Assembly: GCA_002771315.1 (NCBI GenBank)
Contig: PCSF01000285.1
Location: 1-14,474, forward strand
From: Desulfobacterales bacterium CG23_combo_of_CG06-09_8_20_14_all_52_9
GTDB lineage: Bacteria; Desulfobacterota; Desulfobacteria; Desulfobacterales; UBA2156
DNA length: 14,474 nt
Direction of reading: 5' to 3'
Notes under the pieces: model-generated
Told to the model about the DNA's origin: nothing
Seen by the model: only the letters and a program-made list of their open reading frames with translations
The model's database searches: none
Translations under genes and position numbers: made by a program
Shown here: in pieces, positions 1 through 7,314 of the stretch
How the letters are laid out: every line of letters begins with the position of its first letter
Numbering within the stretch: position 1 is the stretch's first letter

Positions 1-6
1 AGATTG

Positions 7-124
7 GAGCATTTTCGGAAAAAGAGATGCGAACGGCTGAGCGTTAATAATTTCAAGCTGTTTGAGGCGCTTGCGCCGAGTTCTTGAAATTTAGAAAAGC
101 CGTGAGCATCTCCCGAAAATGATC
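7..124. repeat. Long imperfect palindrome, candidate interspersed repeat or structured RNA
   Basis: Nested inverted arms are visible. CATTTTCGG (10-18) pairs with CCGAAAATG (113-121), GAGATGC (24-30) with GCATCTC (106-112), ACGGCT (33-38) with AGCCGT (98-103), and AATTTCAAG (49-57) with CTTGAAATT (83-91). The tip carries GGCGC-TT-GCGCC (66-77). Together they would form a ~118-nt cruciform or RNA hairpin with a five-A bulge and small internal loops. It lies about 160 nt beyond the stop codon of the metallopeptidase gene and is not followed by a long T-run on either strand, so a simple intrinsic terminator is unlikely. It may be a palindromic repeat element or MITE-like sequence. The structure is certain from the sequence; the function is not known. 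Confidence 0.7.
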
Positions 125-285
125 ACGAAGCGAGCAAAAATAGCTTTTTACGATTTCGTCAAGTTTGCCTATAAATTATAATGCGTTGGAATGATTTTTA
201 AACTTTTTTCTATAAACAAACGATCCTTGCATTTTTTGGATTTTTAATCTTTTTTAAGGTCGAAAAATTTCATGAAATATCCGGG
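125..285. other. AT-rich non-coding stretch
   Basis: No credible ORF is present. Many A and T runs occur. On the minus strand a perfect TATAAT (175-180) has a TTTAAA (197-202) 16 bp upstream, so a leftward promoter that would transcribe the palindrome at 7-124 is possible but weakly supported. A perfect 12-bp palindrome, ATTTCATGAAAT, lies at 268-279 just downstream of the metallopeptidase stop codon. Confidence 0.4.
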
Positions 286-295
286 TTAGAGATTC
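259..295 (-). repeat. Shared gene-end motif, copy 1
   Basis: On the minus strand this reads GAATC, two bases, CTAACCCGG, a 13-nt insert containing the ATTTCATGAAAT palindrome, then TTTTTCGAC. The TAA is the stop codon of the metallopeptidase. The same blocks in the same order occur at the end of the ABC permease gene at 1333-1359. Two unrelated coding ends and their 3' flanks therefore look alike. Confidence 0.4.
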
Positions 296-1127
296 CGGGC
301 ACTAAATGTATCGCCTTCTTTCATGTTGCCCGATCGGAATCCTTTATCAAACCATCCCTTTCGCTGCTCAGAGGTTCCGTGTGTAAAACTATCCGGCACG
401 ACGTAACCACGTGTGCTTTTTTGAATGCGGTCATCACCGACGGCACTGGCGGCGTTGAAGGCTTCTTCAAGATCGCCTTCCTCAAGCAGGTTCATCCTTT
501 TCACATAATGCGCCCATACCCCGGCAAAATAATCGGCCTGTAATTCAAAGCGCACGAGATATTTATTAAAATCCCTTTCGCCGAGTCTTGAGTGTAACGA
601 CATTAACTGGTCATGGATGCCAAGAAGCTTTTGAACATGGTGTCCCACTTCATGGGCAATCACATACGCTACGGCAAAATCACCCGGCGCTTTAAATCTT
701 TTCTGCAGCTCATCACAGAAAATTAAATCGATATACACTTTCTGATCTCCGGGGCAATAGAACGGTCCGGTACCGCGCTGGAAAACCCGCATGCAGACTG
801 CACACTACCGCTATAAAGCACTAGTTTCGGATAACTATAGTCTGATCCTTCCCGGCGGAACAACTCGCTCCAAACATTTTCGGTCTCGGCTAGAACCACC
901 GATACGAATTGAGCCAGTTGTTCTTCTTCGGCCGTTCGCTGTTGCGGAATCGCGATCTCTGAATTGTTTAGCTGTGTCATCTGTATAAGTTGTGTCGGAT
1001 CACCACCTAGAAGATAAATGGCGACCACGAGTATGATAGTTCCGATTCCGCCGCCCACTATTCCTTTTTTAGCAAGACCCCGTTGGTCTTGGACATTTGA
1101 GCTTCCTCTTCGGCCTTTCCAGAGCAT
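286..1127 (-). pseudogene. YpfJ-type neutral zinc metallopeptidase, frameshifted
   Basis: Two overlapping reading frames together make one complete protein of the neutral zinc metallopeptidase family (PF04228, E. coli YpfJ type), about 280 residues as expected. The N-terminal part starts at the ATG at 1127, 8 nt after AGAGG. It reads LWKGRRGSSNVQDQRG, then one membrane helix (about residues 24-42), then KLVLYSGSVQSACGFSSA. The C-terminal part continues with TGPFYCPGDQKVYIDL, the HEVGH zinc site (bases 654-640) and FELQADYFAGVWAHY, and stops at 286. The frames join near 769-774. One missing base restores the family sequence SSAxTGPFYCPGD. As written the gene yields only a truncated protein without the zinc site. 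The site is not a homopolymer, so genuine decay is possible, as is an assembly error. A membrane-anchored protease is the expected role; the substrate is unknown. Confidence 0.85.
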
Positions 1128-1347
1128 CGCATTTTCCTCTTTGCTCAAGCTTCTTTCGGTCAATTCCCTGAGATTACTGCACCTTGGCACTGATGGAGCT
1201 CAGGTGCATCGCGCTTACTCTATTGAATGTGCATTATCATAAGTCGGTAAAGGAATCTACAAGACCAACATTAAAATCGGCATCCCTTTTTGAAATACAA
1301 AAAATGGCCATAAATCATAAAATTTCGGCAAAGTCGAAAAAACCGGG
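1128..1347. other. Intergenic region between ABC permease and metallopeptidase
   Basis: These 220 nt must hold the 3' end of the ABC operon and the promoter of the metallopeptidase. Minus-strand TTGTAG, an 18-bp gap and GATAAT (near 1235-1263) is a weak promoter candidate. An AT-only stem (CTTTTTG / CAAAAAA around 1287-1303) is too weak for a confident terminator call. No ORF with a ribosome binding site is seen. Confidence 0.35.
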
Positions 1348-1359
1348 TTAGAACGATTC
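1333..1359 (-). repeat. Shared gene-end motif, copy 2
   Basis: On the minus strand this reads GAATC, three bases, CTAACCCGG, then TTTTTTCGAC. TAA is the stop codon of the ABC permease. It matches the block order at 259-295 but lacks that copy's 13-nt palindromic insert. The flank continues with TTTCG-GCAAAGT-CGAAA, a small inverted repeat (1323-1339). Confidence 0.4.
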
Positions 1360-2334
1360 GAGACGATAGGGTTTGCCCAAAGCCGATGGTGCGGTCCCGG
1401 AGAAAAAATCCAGAAAAGATTTCATCCAGAGGCGGCGTCGGGCTGCTTCTTGTGTCGCTGTCTTCCGGGCATAAGCAATGATCAGGAGGGTGAGAATCAT
1501 GAGCGGAAACGGGGCCACCTGAAAAACCTGTGCCGGAACTGAAGGGATCCATCCTTGAAAATAAATACCCAGTACCTGCAAAAGGGAAAAGAGGTAGGCG
1601 CCGGCAGCGGCGCGAACCGGGTGCCACCCTCCGAAGATGACCAGGGCCAGGGCGATCCAACCGGTCCCCTCTGCGCCCTGGGGGCGGCCCCATCCGGGTT
1701 TGACGCACAGAGAAAATGCCGCACCGGCGGCCCCCACCAGCACTCCGCCGGCCAAGGCATAGACCCACTGAAGCTTTGCCGGGTTATCCCCGCGGGCAAA
1801 GGACGCCTTGGGACTCTCACCGACCGCCCGCAGCCGAAGCCCCATCGGTGTCCGGTAGATATAAGCCCAGCAAAATCCGATCAACGCCAAGCCCGCGTAG
1901 ACCATCCAGTTGTGATGAAAGAAAATCGGGCCCAAAACCGGAATGTCGGAAAGAAATGGAATCGGAAACGTTGAAAACTGGGGGCCATGGAGGCGGGTAT
2001 AAGGATTTCCGAGAAAATAGGCCAGATCTCGGGTGGTGAGCGTGAGCACAAACCCTACCGCCACCTGCGATTGTCCCAACCAAAGACTGAAAAGAACCAC
2101 TACAGCAGCGACAAGGGCTCCTACCAGACATGCCGCCAGAAACCCCAGGATCGCATTTTGGGTTTCGAAAGCGACCATAAACGCCACCATGGCACTGAGC
2201 AAAACAGTGCCGTCCAGGGACAGGTTGACGAAGCCCGCCTTTTCCGTCAACGTTTCCCCGAGAGTGGCTAAAAGGATAGGCGTAGCGCCCGAGACGACTC
2301 CGGAGAGCAAAAGAATCCATTCGAGCCCGCTCAT
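1348..2334 (-). CDS. ABC transporter permease 2 of a BMP-type (nucleoside-like) importer
   Basis: This is a 328-residue polytopic inner-membrane protein of the BPD_transp_2 family, to which the nucleoside and simple-sugar importer permeases belong (NupQ/YufQ type). The start MSGLEWILLLSGVV is chosen at 2334, one base after the stop codon of the upstream permease, with GGAG upstream. A longer in-frame start at 2409 would overlap that gene by about 70 nt and adds a basic, non-membrane leader. The segment GETLTEKAGFVNLSLDGTVL (about residues 21-40) is the conserved N-terminal region of this subfamily. Later hydrophobic segments and AVGESPKASFARGDN (the cytoplasmic coupling region) fit the family. 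It should pair with the 2336-3370 permease and the double ATPase. The substrate is not readable from the permease. The family call is secure and the exact substrate is inference. Confidence 0.88.
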   Translation of the reverse strand: MSGLEWILLLSGVVSGATPILLATLGETLTEKAGFVNLSLDGTVLLSAMVAFMVAFETQNAILGFLAACLVGALVAAVVVLFSLWLGQSQVAVGFVLTLTTRDLAYFLGNPYTRLHGPQFSTFPIPFLSDIPVLGPIFFHHNWMVYAGLALIGFCWAYIYRTPMGLRLRAVGESPKASFARGDNPAKLQWVYALAGGVLVGAAGAAFSLCVKPGWGRPQGAEGTGWIALALVIFGGWHPVRAAAGAYLFSLLQVLGIYFQGWIPSVPAQVFQVAPFPLMILTLLIIAYARKTATQEAARRRLWMKSFLDFFSGTAPSALGKPYRLESF

Positions 2335-2335
2335 T

Positions 2336-3370
2336 TCAATGCTCTTTCTCCGGACGCACCTTTCGACGGTGCCAGGCAATGGCCGCCAGGGCGACAAGGA
2401 CCCATGCACCCTGGATCACGCCGGCAAGGGAGGAATCGATCCTGAGCATCATGGGAAGCTGTATGCTTCCCACATTCAGGCATGTGAAAAAGAAGGCCAC
2501 CACCGGCACCACGAAAACGTTGTAATTGGAAAGCATGACCACCAGTAACGCCAGGTAGCCGTAGTTGCTGGAGATCGAGGGAATCAGCCGGTGATACACT
2601 CCAGAAACCTGCACGCATCCTGCGATTCCGGCAAAACCTCCTGCCAGGAGCATTGCCAGGAGCATGTACCGGTTGGGTCTTTCCCCAAAAAGCAAAGTGG
2701 CGATCGGATTGCTCCCTGCAGCTTTCAGCACCAGCCCGAACCGGCTATGACGAAACATCCAGGCGGTCAGCAGCAGAGCGATCACGGCAAGGATCAAACC
2801 CGCCGGAGAAAAGCGCAACCCCGGTAAAAAGGAAAGCCGAAGATCCGTCGGAAAAACTTCCGTACCGCTCATGGAGGCCACTCCCGGGCGCTTCCAGGGA
2901 CCGAAGATCAGGTATAAAAGGATCCCTTGTGCGACGAAATTCAGCCCCAGTCCGGCAAAAATCTCGTGAACCTCTCCCTTGGTCTTCAGGATCCCCGCGC
3001 CTATAGCCCAAAGCCCTCCCCCCAGGGCGGCTGCCGGAAAGGCTGCGGCCAAATAAAGGAGGGGAACCCGGCTTTCCACTCCCCAACGAAGGACCGCCGT
3101 GGCAAAAATAGCCCCCATGATCATCTGCCCTTCGACGCCGATGTTCCAAAGACCGATGCGGAAGGTATACAAGAGGCCGACGGCGCAAAGGGTCAAGGGG
3201 ATCCAGGCAGTGAGTACGGCGCCCGTCTTGTTCAAGGATCCCAGCGACCCTTTGAGCAAATGGTAATAGGCCTCCAACGGCGGCGCACCGGCCAACACCA
3301 GGATTGCCGTAGTGAAACCGAGAACGCCGGCCAGGGATAACCCGAAAGCCTTCCAGTGCCTTTGGATCAT
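2336..3370 (-). CDS. ABC transporter permease 1 of a BMP-type (nucleoside-like) importer
   Basis: This is a 344-residue permease of the BPD_transp_2 family (NupP/YufP type). The start MIQRHWKAFGLSLAGVL at 3370 lies 25 nt after the ATPase stop codon. In-frame ATGs at 3430 and 3436 would run back into the ATPase gene. The first helix is followed by a periplasmic stretch, then the subfamily hallmark TFRIGLWNIGVEGQMIMGA (about residues 90-110). The coupling motif region KAAGSNPIATLLFGERPNRY (about residues 215-235) is present. The C-terminus is basic (HRRKVRPEKEH). The next permease begins 1 nt after its stop codon, which argues for translational coupling and a 1:1 heterodimer. The SD before 3370 is weak (GAAAGCAAGAG), so the start could differ by a few codons. 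Confidence 0.88.
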   Translation of the reverse strand: MIQRHWKAFGLSLAGVLGFTTAILVLAGAPPLEAYYHLLKGSLGSLNKTGAVLTAWIPLTLCAVGLLYTFRIGLWNIGVEGQMIMGAIFATAVLRWGVESRVPLLYLAAAFPAAALGGGLWAIGAGILKTKGEVHEIFAGLGLNFVAQGILLYLIFGPWKRPGVASMSGTEVFPTDLRLSFLPGLRFSPAGLILAVIALLLTAWMFRHSRFGLVLKAAGSNPIATLLFGERPNRYMLLAMLLAGGFAGIAGCVQVSGVYHRLIPSISSNYGYLALLVVMLSNYNVFVVPVVAFFFTCLNVGSIQLPMMLRIDSSLAGVIQGAWVLVALAAIAWHRRKVRPEKEH

Positions 3371-3395
3371 GCTCTTGCTTTCGCTTGCTTGATCA

Positions 3396-4853
3396 TCAGG
3401 CCTTCCCGGCGATGGCCCGGCCCAGATCATGGACATCCGTCTGAGCCGTCTTTATGTCCCGTATCACGCCGCCGTTGAAAAAGACCAGGATCCGATCGGC
3501 CACCATGAGGATTTCTTCCAGTTCCGAAGAGGAAAAGACGATGGCAGTCTTTTTTTCGCGGTAATGATAGAGATGTTCCCAGACCCAGAGAGTGGATTCA
3601 AGATCCAATCCTCGTGTCGGTTTTTCAAGAAGCAACAGGCTGGGCGCATCCGGTAAAAAGGATAATAAAAGGCGCTGTTGGTTTCCGCCGGAAAGGGACT
3701 CCACCGGCATCCCCGGTTTTCCCTTGATCCGAAACTGCTCGATGCGCGCCTGGGCCTGTTGTTCAGCATCGTTCCAGCGCACCCGGAATCCATGGGAAGC
3801 CTTGAGGGCGAAATGCTCGGAGATGGTAAGTCCCGTGATCAATCCTTCTTCCAGTCGGGACGTGGGCAAAAAGGTGACCCCTTTGTTTTGATAGGCGATG
3901 CAGTCTTTCCCGGCCATCGGCTCTCCCTGAAGACGGATCGCTCCGGATGTCGGTACTTTCAACCCGGCAGCCAGCCGCAGGAAAACACCCTGACCGCTTC
4001 CTTCCAACCCTGCCAGGGCGACAACCTCTTTCTCACGGATCACCACGCTGCACCCTCTCAAACCTGCCCGATCCCCCGTGGCCGAAACATTTTCCATATT
4101 CAAAAGGGGCGCGCCTGCCGCGGTCTGGGAAGGCTTCAAGGGGGATGGCACCGACCCGAACATCATCTTCAGCAAGGTCTCCGTATCAAAAGGCCGCTCC
4201 ATTTCACCGGTGACCCTGCCCTTACGCAAAACCGAAACCCGGTCACAGAGTCTTTCGATGTCCTCGAGCTTGTGAGAGACTAGGATGAGCGTCTTTCCTT
4301 CTTTGGCCAGAGCCTTGAGCGCCTGAAAAAGGGTTTCCTTCTGAAAGCTCGATATCCCCGTCGTCGGCTCATCAAGGATCAGGACGTTAGCGCCCAATGA
4401 CAGGAGCCTGATGATTTCGAGTTGTTGACGTTCTCCGGTCGTAAGCTTTTGGACAGGGGTTTCCGGGGGAAGGGAGAATTCTAAATGGAGGCAAAGGGAT
4501 TCGAAACGTTTTTGGGTCGCCATCCGGTTCAGCCAAAACCCCCGGGTTTGACCGATCATGAAGTTTTCTAGAACGCTGAGGACGGGAAAGTCGACCGGCT
4601 CCTGATACAGCATCCCGATTCCAAGCCTGGAGACTTCCGCCGGGGTTTGGTACTCGGTGTTGGATCCATCGATTCGGATGAGACCGCGGGTTTTCGGGGT
4701 AAATCCGGCCAGAACCTTCATCAGGGTGCTCTTTCCGGCGCCGTTTTCCCCTAAAATCCCATGGATGTATCCCGGAGCAAAACAGATAGAAATACCCTGA
4801 TTGGCTTTCAGCGGGCCGTATTCTTTATGAATATCGATCAGTTCGACAGCCAT
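3396..4853 (-). CDS. Double-domain ABC ATPase of a BMP-type (nucleoside-like) importer
   Basis: This 485-residue cytoplasmic ATPase has two fused nucleotide-binding domains, as in RbsA/MglA/NupO proteins. Domain 1 has Walker A GENGAGKST (about residues 35-43), Q-loop YQEP, signature LTTGERQQLEI, Walker B VLILDEPTTG and H-loop LVSHKLEDI. Domain 2 has a degenerate Walker A (GLEGSGQGV, no GKS/T), as is usual in this class, with signature LSGGNQQRLLL and Walker B-like LLLLEKPTRGLD. In domain 2 the usual E-N before PTRGLD is E-K. I chose the ATG at 4853 (MAVELIDIHKEYG) because GGGAG lies 5 nt upstream; ATGs at 4877 and 4904 are alternatives. It energises the two permeases immediately downstream. 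Confidence 0.92.
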   Translation of the reverse strand: MAVELIDIHKEYGPLKANQGISICFAPGYIHGILGENGAGKSTLMKVLAGFTPKTRGLIRIDGSNTEYQTPAEVSRLGIGMLYQEPVDFPVLSVLENFMIGQTRGFWLNRMATQKRFESLCLHLEFSLPPETPVQKLTTGERQQLEIIRLLSLGANVLILDEPTTGISSFQKETLFQALKALAKEGKTLILVSHKLEDIERLCDRVSVLRKGRVTGEMERPFDTETLLKMMFGSVPSPLKPSQTAAGAPLLNMENVSATGDRAGLRGCSVVIREKEVVALAGLEGSGQGVFLRLAAGLKVPTSGAIRLQGEPMAGKDCIAYQNKGVTFLPTSRLEEGLITGLTISEHFALKASHGFRVRWNDAEQQAQARIEQFRIKGKPGMPVESLSGGNQQRLLLSFLPDAPSLLLLEKPTRGLDLESTLWVWEHLYHYREKKTAIVFSSSELEEILMVADRILVFFNGGVIRDIKTAQTDVHDLGRAIAGKA

Positions 4854-4916
4854 CCGCGCTCCCGGATCGGATGCCATTCCCAGCATCCTTTGAATACGAG
4901 ACAATAATATACGAAA

Positions 4917-4945
4917 CGCAGAAGGGAGCGTTTTTCTCTTCTGCG
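4917..4945 (-). promoter_or_regulatory. Stem-loop between binding-protein and ATPase genes
   Basis: CGCAGAAG and CTTCTGCG form a perfect 8-bp stem with a 13-nt loop, 38 nt after the stop codon of the binding-protein gene. On the minus strand it is followed by TTTCGTATATTATT, a poor U-tract. It could be a weak terminator or a 3' RNA-stabilising hairpin that raises binding-protein mRNA relative to the membrane subunits. Confidence 0.55.
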
Positions 4946-4983
4946 CTAAGCATAGATCCCTTCAAAAAGGCCGGGGTGGGGCG

Positions 4984-6177
4984 CTACTTTGCGCTGCTCT
5001 GGCCGATCATTCCCTTTAGGAGCTGTTTCATGTACCAGATCTGGGAGTCTGTGGCGACTTCGCCTGCCTTGAGAAATACGCTGCCGTCCTGATAAGAAAG
5101 GGGTCCCTTGAAGAGGTTCACTTTTTTGTCCCCCAAATCCTTGATGAACCCGTCCAGGGCTGCTTTGGCCTCCTTTGAAAGGGCCGGGCCGGGCCAAAAA
5201 CCAACGGAACTGGTGTCCGGATCATTGATGTTTTTCCAGTCCGGATCCAGCCACACCCATTTGGATTTCCAGGCGCCGGCCTTGGAAGCCTTGATAAATT
5301 CCAGAAACCCAGGACCCCAGTTGTAATAAGGAACCCCCAGGCAAACATCGGATGCGCCTTCACAGGCGCCGACGTAAACATAAGGGATGGCCCAGACCGC
5401 CTTTCCCTCCTGCTTTTTCTGCTTGGCAACGACGACGGCTTCCGTCGTATCAAGGCCGGAGATGATCACATCATGCCCGGTGTTGTAGAAGTTCTGGCAG
5501 ACCTGGGTGGGATCGGCCGTCACTCCGGGGATGTTGAACCAGAAACCGATCCAGGTCACCTGAAATGAAAGCTCCTTGGGATCCCGCTTGAGGACATTTT
5601 CCCAGGCGTATCTGGCGCCCAGAAAGCAGGCGGCGGCCAGGCGGCGGGTCTCTTCATTGATCAGAGGCCCCAGGTAACCGATTTTACCGGTTTTCGTGGT
5701 CATAGCCGCCGTGAAGCCGGCCATCATCTTGCCGTATTCCATTTTCGCCATGAGATTCGAAATATTTTTAGTTGCTTTTTTGGTCAACACATCATCGCCG
5801 GTAATATGGAGAAAATGGATTTCCGGGTGCAGTTTGGCCGCCTCCAGAACTCCGTCTTTCATGTCATCAGAATTGGCGATGATCAGGCGCGCCCCTTTTT
5901 CCGCCAAATCATCCACGAGCTGCGGGATCGTTACACCCTGCCGGTCCGCCGGGTTGACCTTGTCGATATAAATCATTTTTGTGCCGGGCAGCTTTTTCTC
6001 GATGTATTGACCGGCATCATAATGAGCCTGGCTCCAGCCGTGGTCGTTATAGGGACCCACCAGAAGCAATCCAAAGACAAACGGCTTATCAGCAGCCCCC
6101 GCTGTTCGTGCTTTAACCATCAAACAAACAGCCGCCAGACAAACCATCAAAACTACTGCTACCCTCTTTTTCCACAT
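4984..6177 (-). CDS. BMP-family ABC transporter substrate-binding protein
   Basis: This 397-residue periplasmic binding protein belongs to the Bmp family (PF02608, basic membrane protein / purine nucleoside receptor type). The start at 6177 (MWKKRVAVVLMVCLAAVC) follows AAAGGAGGGAGC; the longer frame to 6309 adds a non-signal leader. A Sec signal peptide is clear, with likely cleavage near AGA-AD (about residues 27-29) and no lipobox. The family opening FVFGLLLVGPYNDHGWSQAH is present (about residues 32-51), followed by IIANSDDMKD, NISNLMAKMEYGKMMAGFTAA, GKIGYLGPL and DVIISGLDTTEA. It is the first gene of the importer operon and delivers substrate to the two permeases. Characterised relatives mostly bind nucleosides, but this family also has other ligands, so the substrate stays open. 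Confidence 0.9.
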   Translation of the reverse strand: MWKKRVAVVLMVCLAAVCLMVKARTAGAADKPFVFGLLLVGPYNDHGWSQAHYDAGQYIEKKLPGTKMIYIDKVNPADRQGVTIPQLVDDLAEKGARLIIANSDDMKDGVLEAAKLHPEIHFLHITGDDVLTKKATKNISNLMAKMEYGKMMAGFTAAMTTKTGKIGYLGPLINEETRRLAAACFLGARYAWENVLKRDPKELSFQVTWIGFWFNIPGVTADPTQVCQNFYNTGHDVIISGLDTTEAVVVAKQKKQEGKAVWAIPYVYVGACEGASDVCLGVPYYNWGPGFLEFIKASKAGAWKSKWVWLDPDWKNINDPDTSSVGFWPGPALSKEAKAALDGFIKDLGDKKVNLFKGPLSYQDGSVFLKAGEVATDSQIWYMKQLLKGMIGQSSAK

Positions 6178-6645
6178 GATGCTCCCTCCTTTGGCTTGAA
6201 AAGCTAAAAAGCCCGACCGCCCGTGCGATTCGGTCTTCATCCTTCTTCCGGCAGCTCCCCAAATCAGTCCACAACAGGGGATAACCTGAAACCCTATTTT
6301 TTGTATCACAAAGCGCTTTTCCTTTCTACTTGAAATTGAAACTATTGGGTAAGCAGATGCAAATTCTTCAAAAAAATAGACGCCTTTTCAGCCCCGCTGC
6401 TGGATGCGCTGCGTAGAAAATCTCTGAAACAGCCCGGGACATCACGCATAAAACCTTCGAATAGGTTGACGGAGCATCCGAGACCATGGTAATCGGCACA
6501 TACAGGTTCATTGAAGATAATCAATCCGGGCCACAAGCCGAAAATGCATGGATCTTCAAATCAAAAATGCGTTTGAACTGAAAGCACTTTTCAAGGTCTT
6601 TCAGGAGCCGGAAATTTCACATCTTCTATTTAAGGGATGGTTTTC
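6178..6645. other. Divergent intergenic region
   Basis: These 468 nt separate the leftward binding-protein gene from the rightward rubredoxin-domain gene and must carry promoters for both. I find no convincing sigma70 or sigma54 promoter, no recognisable purine or other riboswitch core and no terminator. A GC-rich block at 6211-6232 (minus strand CCGAATCGCACGGGCGGTCGG) could fold weakly just upstream of the binding-protein SD. A 64-codon TTG-started frame at 6342-6536 lacks an SD and is not believed. Confidence 0.5.
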
Positions 6646-7287
6646 ATGCGAAAATGGAAATGTACGGTTTGCGGTTATGTGCAGACCGGAAATGAACCCC
6701 CGGAAAAATGCCCGGTCTGCGGTTCGGACCGGAGCCAATTTATAGAAGTCACCGAGGGAAAACCGACTCCCTCGCCGGAAACCTCTGAAAAACCGGCAAC
6801 ACTCCAAGCCTCACCCGAAACCACCCCCAAGGCAGCTTCGGAACCCTTCGACATCATCTCCCGGTGGATATACAAGTTCCACATCCATCCCATGTCGGTA
6901 CATATCCCCAACGGACTTTTACCCGTTTCAGTCTTTTTCGTCTTCCTTGCTATTCTTTTCACCTTTACTCCCTTGGCTACGGCCTCTTATTTCAATATGA
7001 TTTTTGTCCTGTGCGCCATGCCCGTAGTTCTGTATTCGGGGTACTCGGACTGGAAGAGCCGCTTTAAAGGGGCACTTACCCGGGTCTTCAAGATCAAGAT
7101 GGCGTGCGGGGGAACCGTCACGCTTACGGCGTTAATCCTGGTTTTATGGCGAACCGCGGATCCCATGATCCTGGGACAACCCTCCGCCGGCCGATGGCTT
7201 TTTCTCCTGATCCATCTCATCATGCTGGCGGCTGCCACGGTAGCAGGATACTACGGCGGGAAACTGGTTTTCAAAGACAAACGGTAG
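6646..7287 (+). CDS. Rubredoxin-like domain fused to a four-helix DUF2231-like membrane protein
   Basis: 213 residues. The N-terminus (MRKWKCTVCGYVQTGNEPP...KCPVCG) has the four iron ligands of a rubrerythrin-type rubredoxin domain at C6, C9, C22 and C25. A Pro/Thr/Glu-rich linker follows (about residues 38-68), then HPMSVHIPNGLLP (81-93), the DUF2231 signature. Four hydrophobic helices lie at about 91-110, 114-131, 151-170 and 183-205, with SGYSDW between helices 2 and 3. The start at 6646 is preferred because AAGGGA lies 8 nt upstream; the ATG at 6637 overlaps that SD. The likely role is one-electron transfer between a cytosolic partner and the membrane, perhaps through haem bound by the conserved histidines. 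The family is known but the redox partner is not. It is the only plus-strand gene, so it is its own unit. Confidence 0.85.
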   Translation: MRKWKCTVCGYVQTGNEPPEKCPVCGSDRSQFIEVTEGKPTPSPETSEKPATLQASPETTPKAASEPFDIISRWIYKFHIHPMSVHIPNGLLPVSVFFVFLAILFTFTPLATASYFNMIFVLCAMPVVLYSGYSDWKSRFKGALTRVFKIKMACGGTVTLTALILVLWRTADPMILGQPSAGRWLFLLIHLIMLAAATVAGYYGGKLVFKDKR

Positions 7288-7314
7288 CCCTGCCTCATAG
7301 GCCATCGGTTTTTT
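7282..7314 (+). terminator. Intrinsic terminator between convergent genes
   Basis: CGGTAGCC (7282-7289) pairs with GGCCATCG (7300-7307) through seven of eight positions, including one G-U pair, with a 10-nt loop. TTTTTT (7309-7314) follows. The stem begins just before the stop codon of the rubredoxin-domain gene. The convergent permease gene ends 1 nt beyond the T-run, so the structure may act in both directions. Confidence 0.5.

Noticed and set aside
3678..4283. 201-residue plus-strand ORF opposite the ABC ATPase
   Set aside because: It is antisense to a secure double-domain ATPase with all motifs in place; low-complexity composition and no SD.
6342..6536. 64-residue ORF in the divergent intergenic region
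   Set aside because: It starts with TTG, has no SD, no recognisable domain, and lies in a region better explained as promoter space.
6178..6645. Possible purine-type riboswitch before a nucleoside-like importer
   Set aside because: No conserved core or three-way junction could be drawn, and no terminator or SD-sequestering stem was convincing.
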